Source: Lachnospiraceae bacterium UBA5902
GTDB taxonomy: Bacteria; Bacillota; Clostridia; Lachnospirales; Lachnospiraceae
DNA: 63,714 nt
Direction of reading: 5' to 3'
Assembly (NCBI GenBank): GCA_002431865.1
Contig: DJEI01000067.1
Coordinates: 10,236 to 73,949, forward strand
The notes beneath the pieces were generated by a model. The model made no database searches. It was given only the letters and a program-made list of their open reading frames with translations, and was not told the DNA's origin. The stretch's first letter is position 1, and each line of letters starts with the position of its first letter. A program made the position numbers and the translations under genes. This document shows positions 8,772 to 17,150 of this stretch, piece after piece.

Positions 8772-8825
8772 CTATTTCCCTTGTAGCAATTTTTTTAACC
8801 ATTCCCAGATATCAAACTCACGCAT
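8772..8825 (-). CDS. 17-residue peptide (MREFDIWEWLKKLLQGK)
   Basis: A short ORF of 17 codons ending in TAG, preceded by the strongest ribosome site of the region (AGGGGGG, 8831-8837, about 6 nt before the ATG). It is the first gene of the operon, 3-30 nt before the secreted-protein start, and follows a good promoter. The peptide is amphipathic when drawn as a helix, with Ile, Trp, Trp, Leu, Leu on one side and charged residues on the other, and has no signal sequence. Possible roles: a signalling or modulin-like peptide exported by the coupled ABC transporter, or a translated leader. No homologue is recognised. Confidence 0.6.
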   Translation of the reverse strand: MREFDIWEWLKKLLQGK

Positions 8826-8875
8826 TTTTGTCCCCCCTCTCTTTTGTTACTCGATATTCATCCAATATCTATCTC

Positions 8876-8904
8876 AGTGTACAAATCACCTGCAAATAAT
8901 TCAA
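8876..8904 (-). promoter_or_regulatory. Promoter of the peptide/secreted protein/ABC operon
   Basis: Minus strand: -35 TTGAAT (8899-8904), 17-nt spacer, -10 TACACT (8876-8881). Transcription would begin about 45 nt before the 17-residue peptide gene. The weak -35 fits a promoter that needs an activator, and a direct repeat lies 8 bp upstream. Confidence 0.65.
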
Positions 8905-8912
8905 CAATCAGT

Positions 8913-8949
8913 CAGTGAAACGGACTTTTTTTCAGTGAAGCGAACTTTT
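8913..8949 (-). promoter_or_regulatory. Putative LytTR-regulator binding site (direct repeat, 20-bp period)
   Basis: Minus strand: AAAAGTTCGCTTCACTG and AAAAGTCCGTTTCACTG, 17-nt repeats with two differences and a 3-nt gap, so the period is 20 bp (two helical turns). This is the arrangement bound by AgrA/VirR-type LytTR regulators. It lies just upstream of the -35 element and just after the stop of the GHKL kinase gene, so the regulator at 10253-10966 is the natural candidate. Confidence 0.7.
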
Positions 8950-8951
8950 GA

Positions 8952-10256
8952 TTAAAGGGCAATGCAAAATATGATATTTAATCTACACTTATACGGCTCT
9001 ATCTCATACGATAATTCTCCATGATAACGATTCACAATTCTCTGCATACTGCGAATACCGTACCCATGTCCCTCTCCTTTGCCTGTCTTTCCTGCATGAA
9101 TCTGAGCATTTTCTTCGGACATCGTATTCTCTATCTGAAACAGCACCAGACTCCCCTTGCAACTTGCCTGCATAGAGATGTCCCCAGTTTTATTGCATTG
9201 CAATGCCGCTTCCAATGCATTGGATAACGCATTAGATAATACTGTACACAAATCCATATCTGCAATATGAAGACTTTGCGGCAAAATACCCTGATAAGAG
9301 AAATGTATCTTTTCATGTTTTACCGCATCTCCAAGCACACCATAGATCACTGCATCTACGACCTTATTCCGGGAATATATCAGAGGACCTTCTGAGCAAT
9401 AAACCGTCTGTGTCATCTCATCAAGCATCGCCTCTGCGTCTGCATAGTCCCCATTTTTAATACGCGTACGCAGATATGTGAGAAAATGTTTCAGATCATG
9501 TTGCTTTTCCCTGTCTAATTCCTGCTTCTCATATAAATCTATATAGTATTTCTGACTCACTTCCTGTTGCTTTTTATAAGCCTGAATCGCCTGTCTCTGT
9601 ACATTGTCAGCGGAAAGCAGCTTTGTCAGATACATAAATACATATATTACGCAAATAGAAGATATAAACATTAACAGCAGGATCATAGATTGCACTGTAT
9701 GTGTGTCTTCATATCCACCTCCTGCCACGAAATAAGTTACCATTGAAATTTGAAGCGTTGCGACTATCACCAACACCAGCATAATCGGATATTGCCGGCT
9801 TTCCAGATTAAAATAACTCTCCTTTCGCGTGCAAATCCATGCTGCCAGCACCCAGACCCCTAAGCCCGGCAGACTGCAGAGAATATCAGACAGTTTGTGA
9901 GAAAAACCCATAATCTCATCCATATGGAACCCACCGACATAAATAATTACGGTATATATCAGGCTCTCCACTGCTTCCACGAGAAAATATGCCACCACAT
10001 CTGCTTTCACAGATTGGAGTACTTTTTCATCAAAAATCATCACTAATACAACCAGTCCCGCCAGCAGATTCAAGATCGTTATCTTTTGTTTGGCGAATAC
10101 AACTTCTATTAATACGACACCCAGAATGATAATACCGGAAAAAATATACTTCCACCGTTTCTTTTCCGGCTTTAATCCAAATATTCCCTTACATATAAGC
10201 CATATCTTCAATAATTTTATGATTCTTATCATGTAATACTCGATCACCGCTATCAT
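8952..10256 (-). CDS. Sensor histidine kinase, GHKL/AgrC type
   Basis: 434 residues. An N-terminal membrane domain of about six helices (residues 10-215) is followed by a coiled linker with the phosphoacceptor motif KQHDLKHF (about residue 258) and a GHKL ATPase domain with N-box NALSNALEAA and G-box GHGYGIRSM. This build is that of AgrC-like kinases, which usually sense peptides. The start has GGGAGG upstream and overlaps the regulator stop by 4 nt. No AgrB/AgrD-like gene is next to it; the 17-residue peptide and secreted protein downstream are the candidate signals. Confidence 0.9.
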   Translation of the reverse strand: MIAVIEYYMIRIIKLLKIWLICKGIFGLKPEKKRWKYIFSGIIILGVVLIEVVFAKQKITILNLLAGLVVLVMIFDEKVLQSVKADVVAYFLVEAVESLIYTVIIYVGGFHMDEIMGFSHKLSDILCSLPGLGVWVLAAWICTRKESYFNLESRQYPIMLVLVIVATLQISMVTYFVAGGGYEDTHTVQSMILLLMFISSICVIYVFMYLTKLLSADNVQRQAIQAYKKQQEVSQKYYIDLYEKQELDREKQHDLKHFLTYLRTRIKNGDYADAEAMLDEMTQTVYCSEGPLIYSRNKVVDAVIYGVLGDAVKHEKIHFSYQGILPQSLHIADMDLCTVLSNALSNALEAALQCNKTGDISMQASCKGSLVLFQIENTMSEENAQIHAGKTGKGEGHGYGIRSMQRIVNRYHGELSYEIEPYKCRLNIIFCIAL

Positions 10257-10966
10257 AAAATCCTCCCATACCTCTTCATATATGTAAAATATACCTCCCG
10301 GAATTTTTTAACTCTGCCCTTAGGGATAGTATAAACGTCCCCATTTACCATAGTTATCGTGCGTCCCTCATAACGCTCTATATTCTCCATATTCAAAATC
10401 GCATGCCTTGATATCCGGTACATGACCTCCCCCGGAAGCTCTGTCTCCCATGCCTTTAATGTCTTTTTTACTAACCATCCGTCCCCCGGCTTTCCACTGC
10501 GCAAAACCCGACTGTAATAATCAGCCGCATTGATTGATATGATATCCCGAACCTGTAGCTCCACTGTTTTCCCTTCGACATCTAACGAAATACATGTATT
10601 ACACTCTGTGTATACCCGATCCAGTTCCTGTCTCAATCGTTCCTTCCAATTATTTTTGGCAAGAAAGGCTACTACATTTCTTCCAAATGCATCCTGCATC
10701 ATTTCCATATGGTTAGTCAGAAAGATAACTGATTTCAGATTTCCCTTTTCTATTAATTTGTTCTTAATTTCAATACCACTTAATTCCGGCATATCAATAT
10801 CAAGAATATATGCATCCGCTTTTAGTTTCCCCTCTTCGATATCCGAAAGCAATGCCATTGGTTCCTCATATGTACAGCATCGTAGTTCCCTATACGGAAG
10901 CATATTACAGAACGCTTCCACCTCCTGAAGCATTCCTTTATCATCGTCACACACTACAACTGTCAT
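10253..10966 (-). CDS. LytTR-family response regulator
   Basis: 237 residues: an N-terminal receiver with acidic pair CDDD near the start and phosphoacceptor Asp in YILDIDMPELSG, and a C-terminal LytTR DNA-binding domain (about residues 135-235). The start is the ATG of MTVVVCDDD; the GTG just before it is also in frame. GGGAGA lies upstream. It probably controls the direct-repeat site at 8913-8949 (inference from proximity). Confidence 0.92.
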   Translation of the reverse strand: MTVVVCDDDKGMLQEVEAFCNMLPYRELRCCTYEEPMALLSDIEEGKLKADAYILDIDMPELSGIEIKNKLIEKGNLKSVIFLTNHMEMMQDAFGRNVVAFLAKNNWKERLRQELDRVYTECNTCISLDVEGKTVELQVRDIISINAADYYSRVLRSGKPGDGWLVKKTLKAWETELPGEVMYRISRHAILNMENIERYEGRTITMVNGDVYTIPKGRVKKFREVYFTYMKRYGRIL

Positions 10967-10994
10967 CACAATTCTCCCTTTTTCTTTTGATTTT

Positions 10995-11032
10995 AAAAAC
11001 AGCTATGAGATAGTATATCATCCCATAGCTGT
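10995..11032 (-). terminator. ileS terminator
   Basis: Minus strand: ACAGCTATGGGA pairs with TCTCATAGCTGT (one mismatch) over a 14-nt loop and runs into TTTTAAAA. It separates ileS from the two-component genes. Confidence 0.85.
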
Positions 11033-11056
11033 CTAATAGTTCTAGTTCTTCACTTA

Positions 11057-14000
11057 TTATTTACTTACTTCCACGCCGATCGTAACCTTCTCGCCGTTGA
11101 TGTTCCACTCTTTTGAGTTGTCGCAGGTTGCATCCATCACAAATGCATCGCCAAGTACAACACGCTTGATCTCATCTGCGTTCTTCTCCATAACGTCTGC
11201 GATCTTCGCATTGCCAGTTACATAGACCTTGATGCGGTCTGTTACCTGGAAGTCAGAATCCTTACGCATTGTCTGGATCTTGGAGATCACCTCACGCACA
11301 TAGCCTTCCTCGATCAGCTCCGGTGTCAGGGTTGTGTCGATAACAACTGTTACATAGTTATCTCCCTCTGTCACATAGCCGTCCATCTTCGCTACATCGA
11401 TCAGCAGATCTTCCTCTGCCAGTGCGATCTCTGTATCATCTGCTGTGAACTTGATCACGCCGTTTGCCTTGAGCTCGCTCATCGCTTTGTTACCATCTAC
11501 ATTTGCAAGGTATTCCTTGATTGCGTTCAGATGCTTGCCATACTTTGGTCCGACTGTACGAAGCTGTGGCTTGAATGAATATGCAGTAAATGCAGACAGG
11601 TCTTCCTTGAACTCTACATTCTTCACATTCAGCTCGTCGCGCAGAATATCTACGAAATAATCATCCAGTGTCTTGGCAGCCTTGATGTACATGTTTGCAA
11701 TCGGCTGGCGGGACTTGATATTCGCAGTATTTCTTGCGGCACGTCCAAATACAACGACCTTCAGTACTTCATCCATGCTTGCTTCAAGCTCCGGATCGAT
11801 CATAGACTCATTCACCTGCGGGAAGTCACACAGATGGATAGATTCCGGTGCATTCTTGTCTACGCTGCGGACTAAGTTCTGGTAGATATCCTCTGTCAGG
11901 AACGGAATCATCGGTGCTGCAGCCTTGCAGAGTGTCACAAGTGCCGTATACAGTGTCATGTACGCGTTGATCTTATCCTGTGGCATATCCTTTGCCCAGT
12001 AACGCTCACGGCAACGTCTGACATACCAGTTACTCATATCATCGACAAACTCGGCGAGTGCCTTGGTTGCCTCCGGAATACGGTAATTGCCAAGGTTATC
12101 ATCTACGGACTTCACCATAGAATTGAGCTTTGACAGCAACCACTTATCCATCACGGAAAGCTTGTCATACTCCAATGTATACTTCGTTGGATCAAACTCA
12201 TCAATATTTGCATACAGTACATAGAATGCATAAGTGTTCCAGAGTGTACCCATGAACTTTCTCTGACCTTCGACCACTGCATCCTCATGGAAGCGGTTTG
12301 GAAGCCAAGGTGCTGAGTTGCTGTAGAAGTACCAGCGGATTGCATCTGCGCCATACTTGTTGAGTGCCTCCATCGGATCAACTGCGTTACCCTTGGACTT
12401 ACTCATCTTCTGTCCGTCCTTATCCTGTACGTGGCCAAGCACGATAACGTTCTTGTAAGGTGCCTTGTCAAACAGCAATGTTGAGATTGCCATCAGAGAA
12501 TAGAACCATCCTCTTGTCTGGTCAACTGCCTCACTGATGAAATCAGCCGGGAAGTTTTCCTTGAAGATTTCCTGATTCTCAAACGGATAATGCCACTGTG
12601 CAAACGGCATCGCACCGGAATCAAACCAGCAGTCGATAACCTCTGGCACACGCTTCATCTCGCCGCCACAATCCGGACATGTGATCGTTACCGCATCAAT
12701 GTATGGACGGTGAAGCTCGATATCATCCGGGCAGTTCTTGCTCATCGACTTGAGTTCCTCGATCGAACCGATTGCGTGACGCTTGCCGCAAGAACACTCC
12801 CATATATTCAGCGGAGTTCCCCAGTAACGGTTACGGGATAATCCCCAATCCTGAACATTTTCCAGCCATGCGCCGAAACGTCCCTTACCGATACCTTCCG
12901 GAATCCAGTTTACAGTGTTATTATTCTTCACCAGTCTGTCCTTCACTGCGGACATCTTGATGAACCATGTATCCCTTGCATAGTAAATAAGCGGTGTATC
13001 GCATCTCCAGCAGTGTGGATACTCATGCTCGAACTTCGGAGCGTCGAACAGCAGTCCTGCCTTCTCCAGATCCACCAGTACCGGCTTATCTGCATCCTTT
13101 ACGAACAGTCCGGCGTAAGGTGTCTCCTTTGTCATATCACCCTTGCCATCGACAAACTGTACGAATGGAAGGTCGTATTTTCTTCCGACATTTGCATCGT
13201 CCTCACCAAATGCCGGTGCGATATGAACGATACCGGTACCATCGGACATTGTTACATAAGAATCACAGGTAATGTAAAATCCCTTCTGTGGAAGCTTAGC
13301 CACATACTCCTTTGTACACTCGAAGAGTGGCTCGTATTCCTTGCCCTCTAACTCTTTACCCTTGTAAGTCTCGAGGATTTCATATGCAGGTGTTCCCTCT
13401 GCAATCTTCTCTTCCTTCACAAGCTTCTCAGCCATACCGCCAAGTACCTTGTCAAGCAGTGCCTTTGCCATATAATAAGTGTAGCCATCCGCAGCCTTTA
13501 CCTTGCAGTAGTTCTCATCCGGGTTCACACAGAGTGCCACGTTGCTTGGAAGTGTCCAAGGGGTTGTTGTCCATGCAAGGAAATATGCATCCTCACCGAT
13601 CACCTTGAAACGTACCACTGCAGAACGCTCTTTCACTGTCTTATAGCCCTGTGCAACCTCGTGTGAAGAAAGCGGGGTTCCACAACGTGGACAGTAAGGA
13701 ACGATCTTAAATCCCTTATACAGAAGTCCGTCATCCCAGATCTTCTTCAAAGCCCACCACTCGGACTCGATAAATGTATTGTGATATGTGACATATGGAT
13801 GATCCATATCTGCCCAGAATCCTACCTTGTTGGAGAACTCCTCCCACATACCTTTGTATTTCCATACAGACTCTTTACATTTGCGGATAAACGGATCCAG
13901 ACCATATGCCTCGATCTGCTCCTTGCCATCGATGCCAAGCTCCTTCTCGATCTCCAGTTCAACCGGAAGGCCGTGTGTATCCCATCCAGCCTTACGAATG

Positions 14001-14236
14001 ATCTTATGCCCCTTCATTGTCTGATAACGTGGAATCATATCCTTGATAACACGTGTCAGCACATGTCCGATATGTGGCTTGCCATTTGCAGTTGGAGGGC
14101 CGTCATAAAATGTATATGTCGGCAGATCCTTTTTCTCTTCAATACTCTTCTCAAAGATCTTGTTCTCTTTCCAGAACTTGAGTACTTTTTCTTCCCGGCT
14201 GGTGAAGTCCAGCTTTGTAGAAACCTTTTTGTACAT
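11057..14236 (-). CDS. ileS: Isoleucyl-tRNA synthetase, long (type 2) form
   Basis: 1059-residue class Ia synthetase charging tRNA-Ile. HIGH motif is at residues 55-58 (GKPHIGHVLTR) and KMSKS occurs in DGQKMSKSKGN. The editing (CP1) domain is present, including the TWTTTPWTLPSN region. Length and the editing-domain wording (for example GLFVKDADK) fit the eukaryote-like IleRS2 class, which is known for natural mupirocin tolerance. The short 5' region lacks a T-box. AAAGGAA lies before the ATG. Confidence 0.95.
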   Translation of the reverse strand: MYKKVSTKLDFTSREEKVLKFWKENKIFEKSIEEKKDLPTYTFYDGPPTANGKPHIGHVLTRVIKDMIPRYQTMKGHKIIRKAGWDTHGLPVELEIEKELGIDGKEQIEAYGLDPFIRKCKESVWKYKGMWEEFSNKVGFWADMDHPYVTYHNTFIESEWWALKKIWDDGLLYKGFKIVPYCPRCGTPLSSHEVAQGYKTVKERSAVVRFKVIGEDAYFLAWTTTPWTLPSNVALCVNPDENYCKVKAADGYTYYMAKALLDKVLGGMAEKLVKEEKIAEGTPAYEILETYKGKELEGKEYEPLFECTKEYVAKLPQKGFYITCDSYVTMSDGTGIVHIAPAFGEDDANVGRKYDLPFVQFVDGKGDMTKETPYAGLFVKDADKPVLVDLEKAGLLFDAPKFEHEYPHCWRCDTPLIYYARDTWFIKMSAVKDRLVKNNNTVNWIPEGIGKGRFGAWLENVQDWGLSRNRYWGTPLNIWECSCGKRHAIGSIEELKSMSKNCPDDIELHRPYIDAVTITCPDCGGEMKRVPEVIDCWFDSGAMPFAQWHYPFENQEIFKENFPADFISEAVDQTRGWFYSLMAISTLLFDKAPYKNVIVLGHVQDKDGQKMSKSKGNAVDPMEALNKYGADAIRWYFYSNSAPWLPNRFHEDAVVEGQRKFMGTLWNTYAFYVLYANIDEFDPTKYTLEYDKLSVMDKWLLSKLNSMVKSVDDNLGNYRIPEATKALAEFVDDMSNWYVRRCRERYWAKDMPQDKINAYMTLYTALVTLCKAAAPMIPFLTEDIYQNLVRSVDKNAPESIHLCDFPQVNESMIDPELEASMDEVLKVVVFGRAARNTANIKSRQPIANMYIKAAKTLDDYFVDILRDELNVKNVEFKEDLSAFTAYSFKPQLRTVGPKYGKHLNAIKEYLANVDGNKAMSELKANGVIKFTADDTEIALAEEDLLIDVAKMDGYVTEGDNYVTVVIDTTLTPELIEEGYVREVISKIQTMRKDSDFQVTDRIKVYVTGNAKIADVMEKNADEIKRVVLGDAFVMDATCDNSKEWNINGEKVTIGVEVSK

Positions 14237-14305
14237 ACTTCTATATTTCCTTTCTTATAATATTCCTTTTCATTCCCGCGAGATGGGATGGAGTTTTATA
14301 CATCA

Positions 14306-14352
14306 ATACAGCATAAAAACTTGGGCAGATAGGTACATCCACCCAAGTTTTT
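14306..14352 (-). other. Hairpin at the 5' end of the ileS transcript
   Basis: Arms AAAAACTTGGG and CCCAAGTTTTT close a 19-nt loop. The ileS promoter lies immediately upstream, so the transcript would begin inside or at the first arm. It looks like an intrinsic terminator, yet sits at the start of the RNA. It could stop read-through from the upstream operon, attenuate ileS, or shield the 5' end. Confidence 0.6.
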
Positions 14353-14382
14353 AGTATAACCTATGTACTGCTGAAATGTCAA
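14353..14382 (-). promoter_or_regulatory. ileS promoter
   Basis: Minus strand: perfect -35 TTGACA (14377-14382), 18-nt spacer, -10 TATACT (14353-14358). About 110 nt of leader follow. Confidence 0.85.
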
Positions 14383-14423
14383 CAAATGGCTTGCATTCGG
14401 CCGTATAACATTGCAAACAGTTC

Positions 14424-15326
14424 TTACCGATAAAATTCGTCTATATAATTTTCTACATCCTGCTCGCTGCCGCGAAATGGTCCCGGTGTCTCCATCTTGA
14501 GTGAGACCAGAGCGGTTGCAAACTGTAACGCCTCCGCAATCCCACATGTCTGCCGCTTCATCAAATATGCAGAAATCACCGTATCTCCTCGTCCGGTTCT
14601 ACCGGACAGATTTCTGGATCGGATCGGACAGGTATAATATTCCTGCCCATCATAGATCAATATTTCCGTATGATGAGAAATCATAATCTCCCGTGCACCC
14701 CATGCAAATAATTGCTTCGCTGCCTGTCTCCGGTCGTCTGTTCCGGTCAGGATCTGTGCCTCAGCCGCATCTGTCTTCAGATAATCCACATACGGCAGAT
14801 ACTCGCGTTTTTCCCTCCAGTCTGCATACTCCATGCTTCCGTCCGGCTGCACATGGCGGAGCAGACACTGTACATCCACGGCTACCTTTCCACGCTCTGC
14901 CGCCTGCCGGAACATTGTACCTGAAAAATCGCCATATACAAGTCCTGCAAAATGATACAACCGCGTATGAATATCTGAGATTTCATCAAAGGTAAATGCA
15001 TCGCATACACCAAGCGAGGTACACGTTCTCCGTTCCTTGTCCGGCGTGTGATATACATTTTGGATCGAGCACGTTTTTTCTGACGGACGCACATAGACAT
15101 CCGCCTTGCAGCCCTGAAACGCTGCCATTGGATCTGCATCCGCCTTGTTGCATTTCGTAAAAACTGCCACCTGCCGGTTCATGCATGCTGCCGCATATCC
15201 GGATGCGATCACCGCACCGCCGAGCTCCCGCTGCTCATTCCCCTCACAGTCGATATTGATATCCCGGGAAACCGGTCCTATGATCAATGTATCGTATATC
15301 TTATCTGCAACAACTTTATTTTCCAT
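14424..15326 (-). CDS. PfkB-family carbohydrate kinase
   Basis: 300 residues of the ribokinase fold. The N-terminal GG(A)V motif occurs as ELGGAVIASGYAAACM and the C-terminal anion-hole motif as NLSGRTGRGDTVISAYL, where GRGD carries the catalytic Asp (family usually GAGD). It probably phosphorylates a sugar or nucleoside at a hydroxymethyl group using ATP. It is the last gene of an operon with a sugar ABC importer, so it is likely to act on the imported substrate (inference). Start MENKVVADK directly abuts the previous stop. Confidence 0.85.
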   Translation of the reverse strand: MENKVVADKIYDTLIIGPVSRDINIDCEGNEQRELGGAVIASGYAAACMNRQVAVFTKCNKADADPMAAFQGCKADVYVRPSEKTCSIQNVYHTPDKERRTCTSLGVCDAFTFDEISDIHTRLYHFAGLVYGDFSGTMFRQAAERGKVAVDVQCLLRHVQPDGSMEYADWREKREYLPYVDYLKTDAAEAQILTGTDDRRQAAKQLFAWGAREIMISHHTEILIYDGQEYYTCPIRSRNLSGRTGRGDTVISAYLMKRQTCGIAEALQFATALVSLKMETPGPFRGSEQDVENYIDEFYR

Positions 15327-16259
15327 CTATGACAACTCCTCTCCGTAATGCACCGCCATTGCAGTTCCAAGCTCTATCGTAAGTGTCGTATGCTTCGGGA
15401 TCTCCATCCCTTTCACCTTCGGACTGTCCGAAAAAAGCATTTGTGCACCACTTCGTATTACCATGTCCGTTACTGTTTCATCCGCACTGTTATACTTTTT
15501 ATCTGATGAAGCACAGCATACCACCAGTCGCGGTGCAATCCGTCTCAAAAGCATTTCTGTCAATCCGTCACGCTGTCCGTGATGACCGACCTTAAACACG
15601 TCTGCCTGCAGTTCGTCCGAATTATATCGTGAAAGTACCTGTGCATCTGCATCACCCGGCAGAAGCACACGCACACCGTCACAGTTAAGCCTTACAATCA
15701 GACTGTAACTGTTCATCTTTTTATTTAGAGCAAGCAATGCCTGCTCCGTATCTATATCCCGGAGATCTTGAAGCAGTTCCTTTACCTGCTGTGGCTCCGG
15801 TCCAAGGAACCGGCATGAAACACCGGGGACGAGGGTTAAGTTTTCCCCACATGATGCCTGCCGGAGTACCTGCGAATATGTCTCACACAAATGTCTGTAT
15901 ATGTGAATCGCATCCACTAGAAGCTTTGCATCCTCTGTCTGCAGCTTCGATACATCAAGCTGTGCAAGTTCTTTATAAAAATTAACCGGCAATGTCTGCA
16001 CGAACATCCCTACTTCTACAAGTGCAAGTGCCTGTTGCAGACCTCCGATATGATCCTCATGAATATGTGTCAGCACACACACATCAATCCTGCGTATATT
16101 TTCATGTCTCAGATATTCCGCAAGCTCCATACGTCCACTGTCTGTGCGTGTGTATTCCTCCGGAATCCCGCTGCCGCCATCTATAATTGCCGTATGTTCT
16201 CCCTGTCGAAGCAGGATTGCCTCACCGTATCCAACATTCAAAAAAATAAGCTCTGCCAT
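15327..16259 (-). CDS. Metallo-beta-lactamase-fold hydrolase (ComEC C-terminal-like)
   Basis: About 310 residues. The metal site THIHEDHIGG (HxHxDH) is intact, followed by a late GDAD and GHHGQRDG, as in the soluble ComEC/Rec2-like branch of the fold. There are no membrane segments, so it is not ComEC itself. The ATG at 16259 with AGGTGAGG upstream is preferred over an in-frame GTG 12 nt earlier. It lies between the sugar permease gene and the PfkB kinase; its substrate is unknown. Confidence 0.85.
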   Translation of the reverse strand: MAELIFLNVGYGEAILLRQGEHTAIIDGGSGIPEEYTRTDSGRMELAEYLRHENIRRIDVCVLTHIHEDHIGGLQQALALVEVGMFVQTLPVNFYKELAQLDVSKLQTEDAKLLVDAIHIYRHLCETYSQVLRQASCGENLTLVPGVSCRFLGPEPQQVKELLQDLRDIDTEQALLALNKKMNSYSLIVRLNCDGVRVLLPGDADAQVLSRYNSDELQADVFKVGHHGQRDGLTEMLLRRIAPRLVVCCASSDKKYNSADETVTDMVIRSGAQMLFSDSPKVKGMEIPKHTTLTIELGTAMAVHYGEELS

Positions 16260-16280
16260 GTTTCGCCTCACCTGATAAAA

Positions 16281-17144
16281 TCACTTCATTGACTTCCGGA
16301 TATATACGATAGAAAGCAGCATAACCAACACAGTCATAACGATCGTTCCGGCGCTGCCGAGTCCAAACTTCAAACTCTTGATACCATACGAGTACAGATA
16401 CTGCGTGATCGTAGTCGTGCTGTTTGCCGGACCGCCTCCCGTAAGCAGATTGACCTTCTCGAACAAACGGAAGCCATCAATCGTCCGAAGCAGGGCACAT
16501 AGCAGGAGTCCGTTTTTAATATTCGGAATCGTGATCCGTGTCAGCTGCTTCCAGGCACCGGCTCCATCCATCCGCGCCGCCTCGTACTGCGATTCCGAGA
16601 TTCCCTGCAGACTTGCATAGAGAAGCAGAAATACAAATGGCGTATTCTGCCATACGTCGATTGCGACAAGCATCGAAAAAGCAGTATGTATATCGGAAAA
16701 CCAGTTATATACCGGCAGATGCAGTGCCGTCAGCCATGTATTTACGATACCGTAATTATTGGAGAGCATCATACGAAATGCCAGCGCCACTGTAACGGTC
16801 GGAAGCAGATATGGAAGCAATAACAATGTCCTCATCACCTTCTGCCCAAATTTCAGGCTTTTCACAAATACGGCAAGCAGCAATCCAAACACCATTTCCA
16901 ACAGAGTTGATATGAGTGTGAATTTTACTGTATTCCAGATTGCCTTTTGAAAATATCCATTTTTTAACAGACTTTTATAATTCTCCCAACCGACAAAATG
17001 TACCTCTTTTTTGAGCAGAGAGAAATCTGTAAAGCCATAATATGCAGTGAACACCATCGGATAGATCGTTGTCACTGCTAAAAAGATTACAGCGGGGATT
17101 AACATCCCCACTGCAAATGTTTTTCTTGCGAACTGTTTGTTCAT
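16281..17144 (-). CDS. Carbohydrate ABC transporter permease (MalF/UgpA type)
   Basis: 287 residues, six membrane helices, with the EAA loop (ISESQYEAARMDGAGAWKQLTRITIPNIKNG region) that docks the ATPase. It forms the membrane channel with the MalG-like permease at 18511-19359. No ATPase gene is present, so a shared MsmK/MalK-type ATPase elsewhere is expected for this importer class. Confidence 0.92.
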   Translation of the reverse strand: MNKQFARKTFAVGMLIPAVIFLAVTTIYPMVFTAYYGFTDFSLLKKEVHFVGWENYKSLLKNGYFQKAIWNTVKFTLISTLLEMVFGLLLAVFVKSLKFGQKVMRTLLLLPYLLPTVTVALAFRMMLSNNYGIVNTWLTALHLPVYNWFSDIHTAFSMLVAIDVWQNTPFVFLLLYASLQGISESQYEAARMDGAGAWKQLTRITIPNIKNGLLLCALLRTIDGFRLFEKVNLLTGGGPANSTTTITQYLYSYGIKSLKFGLGSAGTIVMTVLVMLLSIVYIRKSMK

Positions 17145-17150
17145 GATCTG

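Noticed and set aside
14237..14423. T-box riboswitch upstream of ileS
   Set aside because: GGGTGG occurs, but there is no room for stem I with a specifier loop and the AGGGTGGNACCGCG element is not intact.
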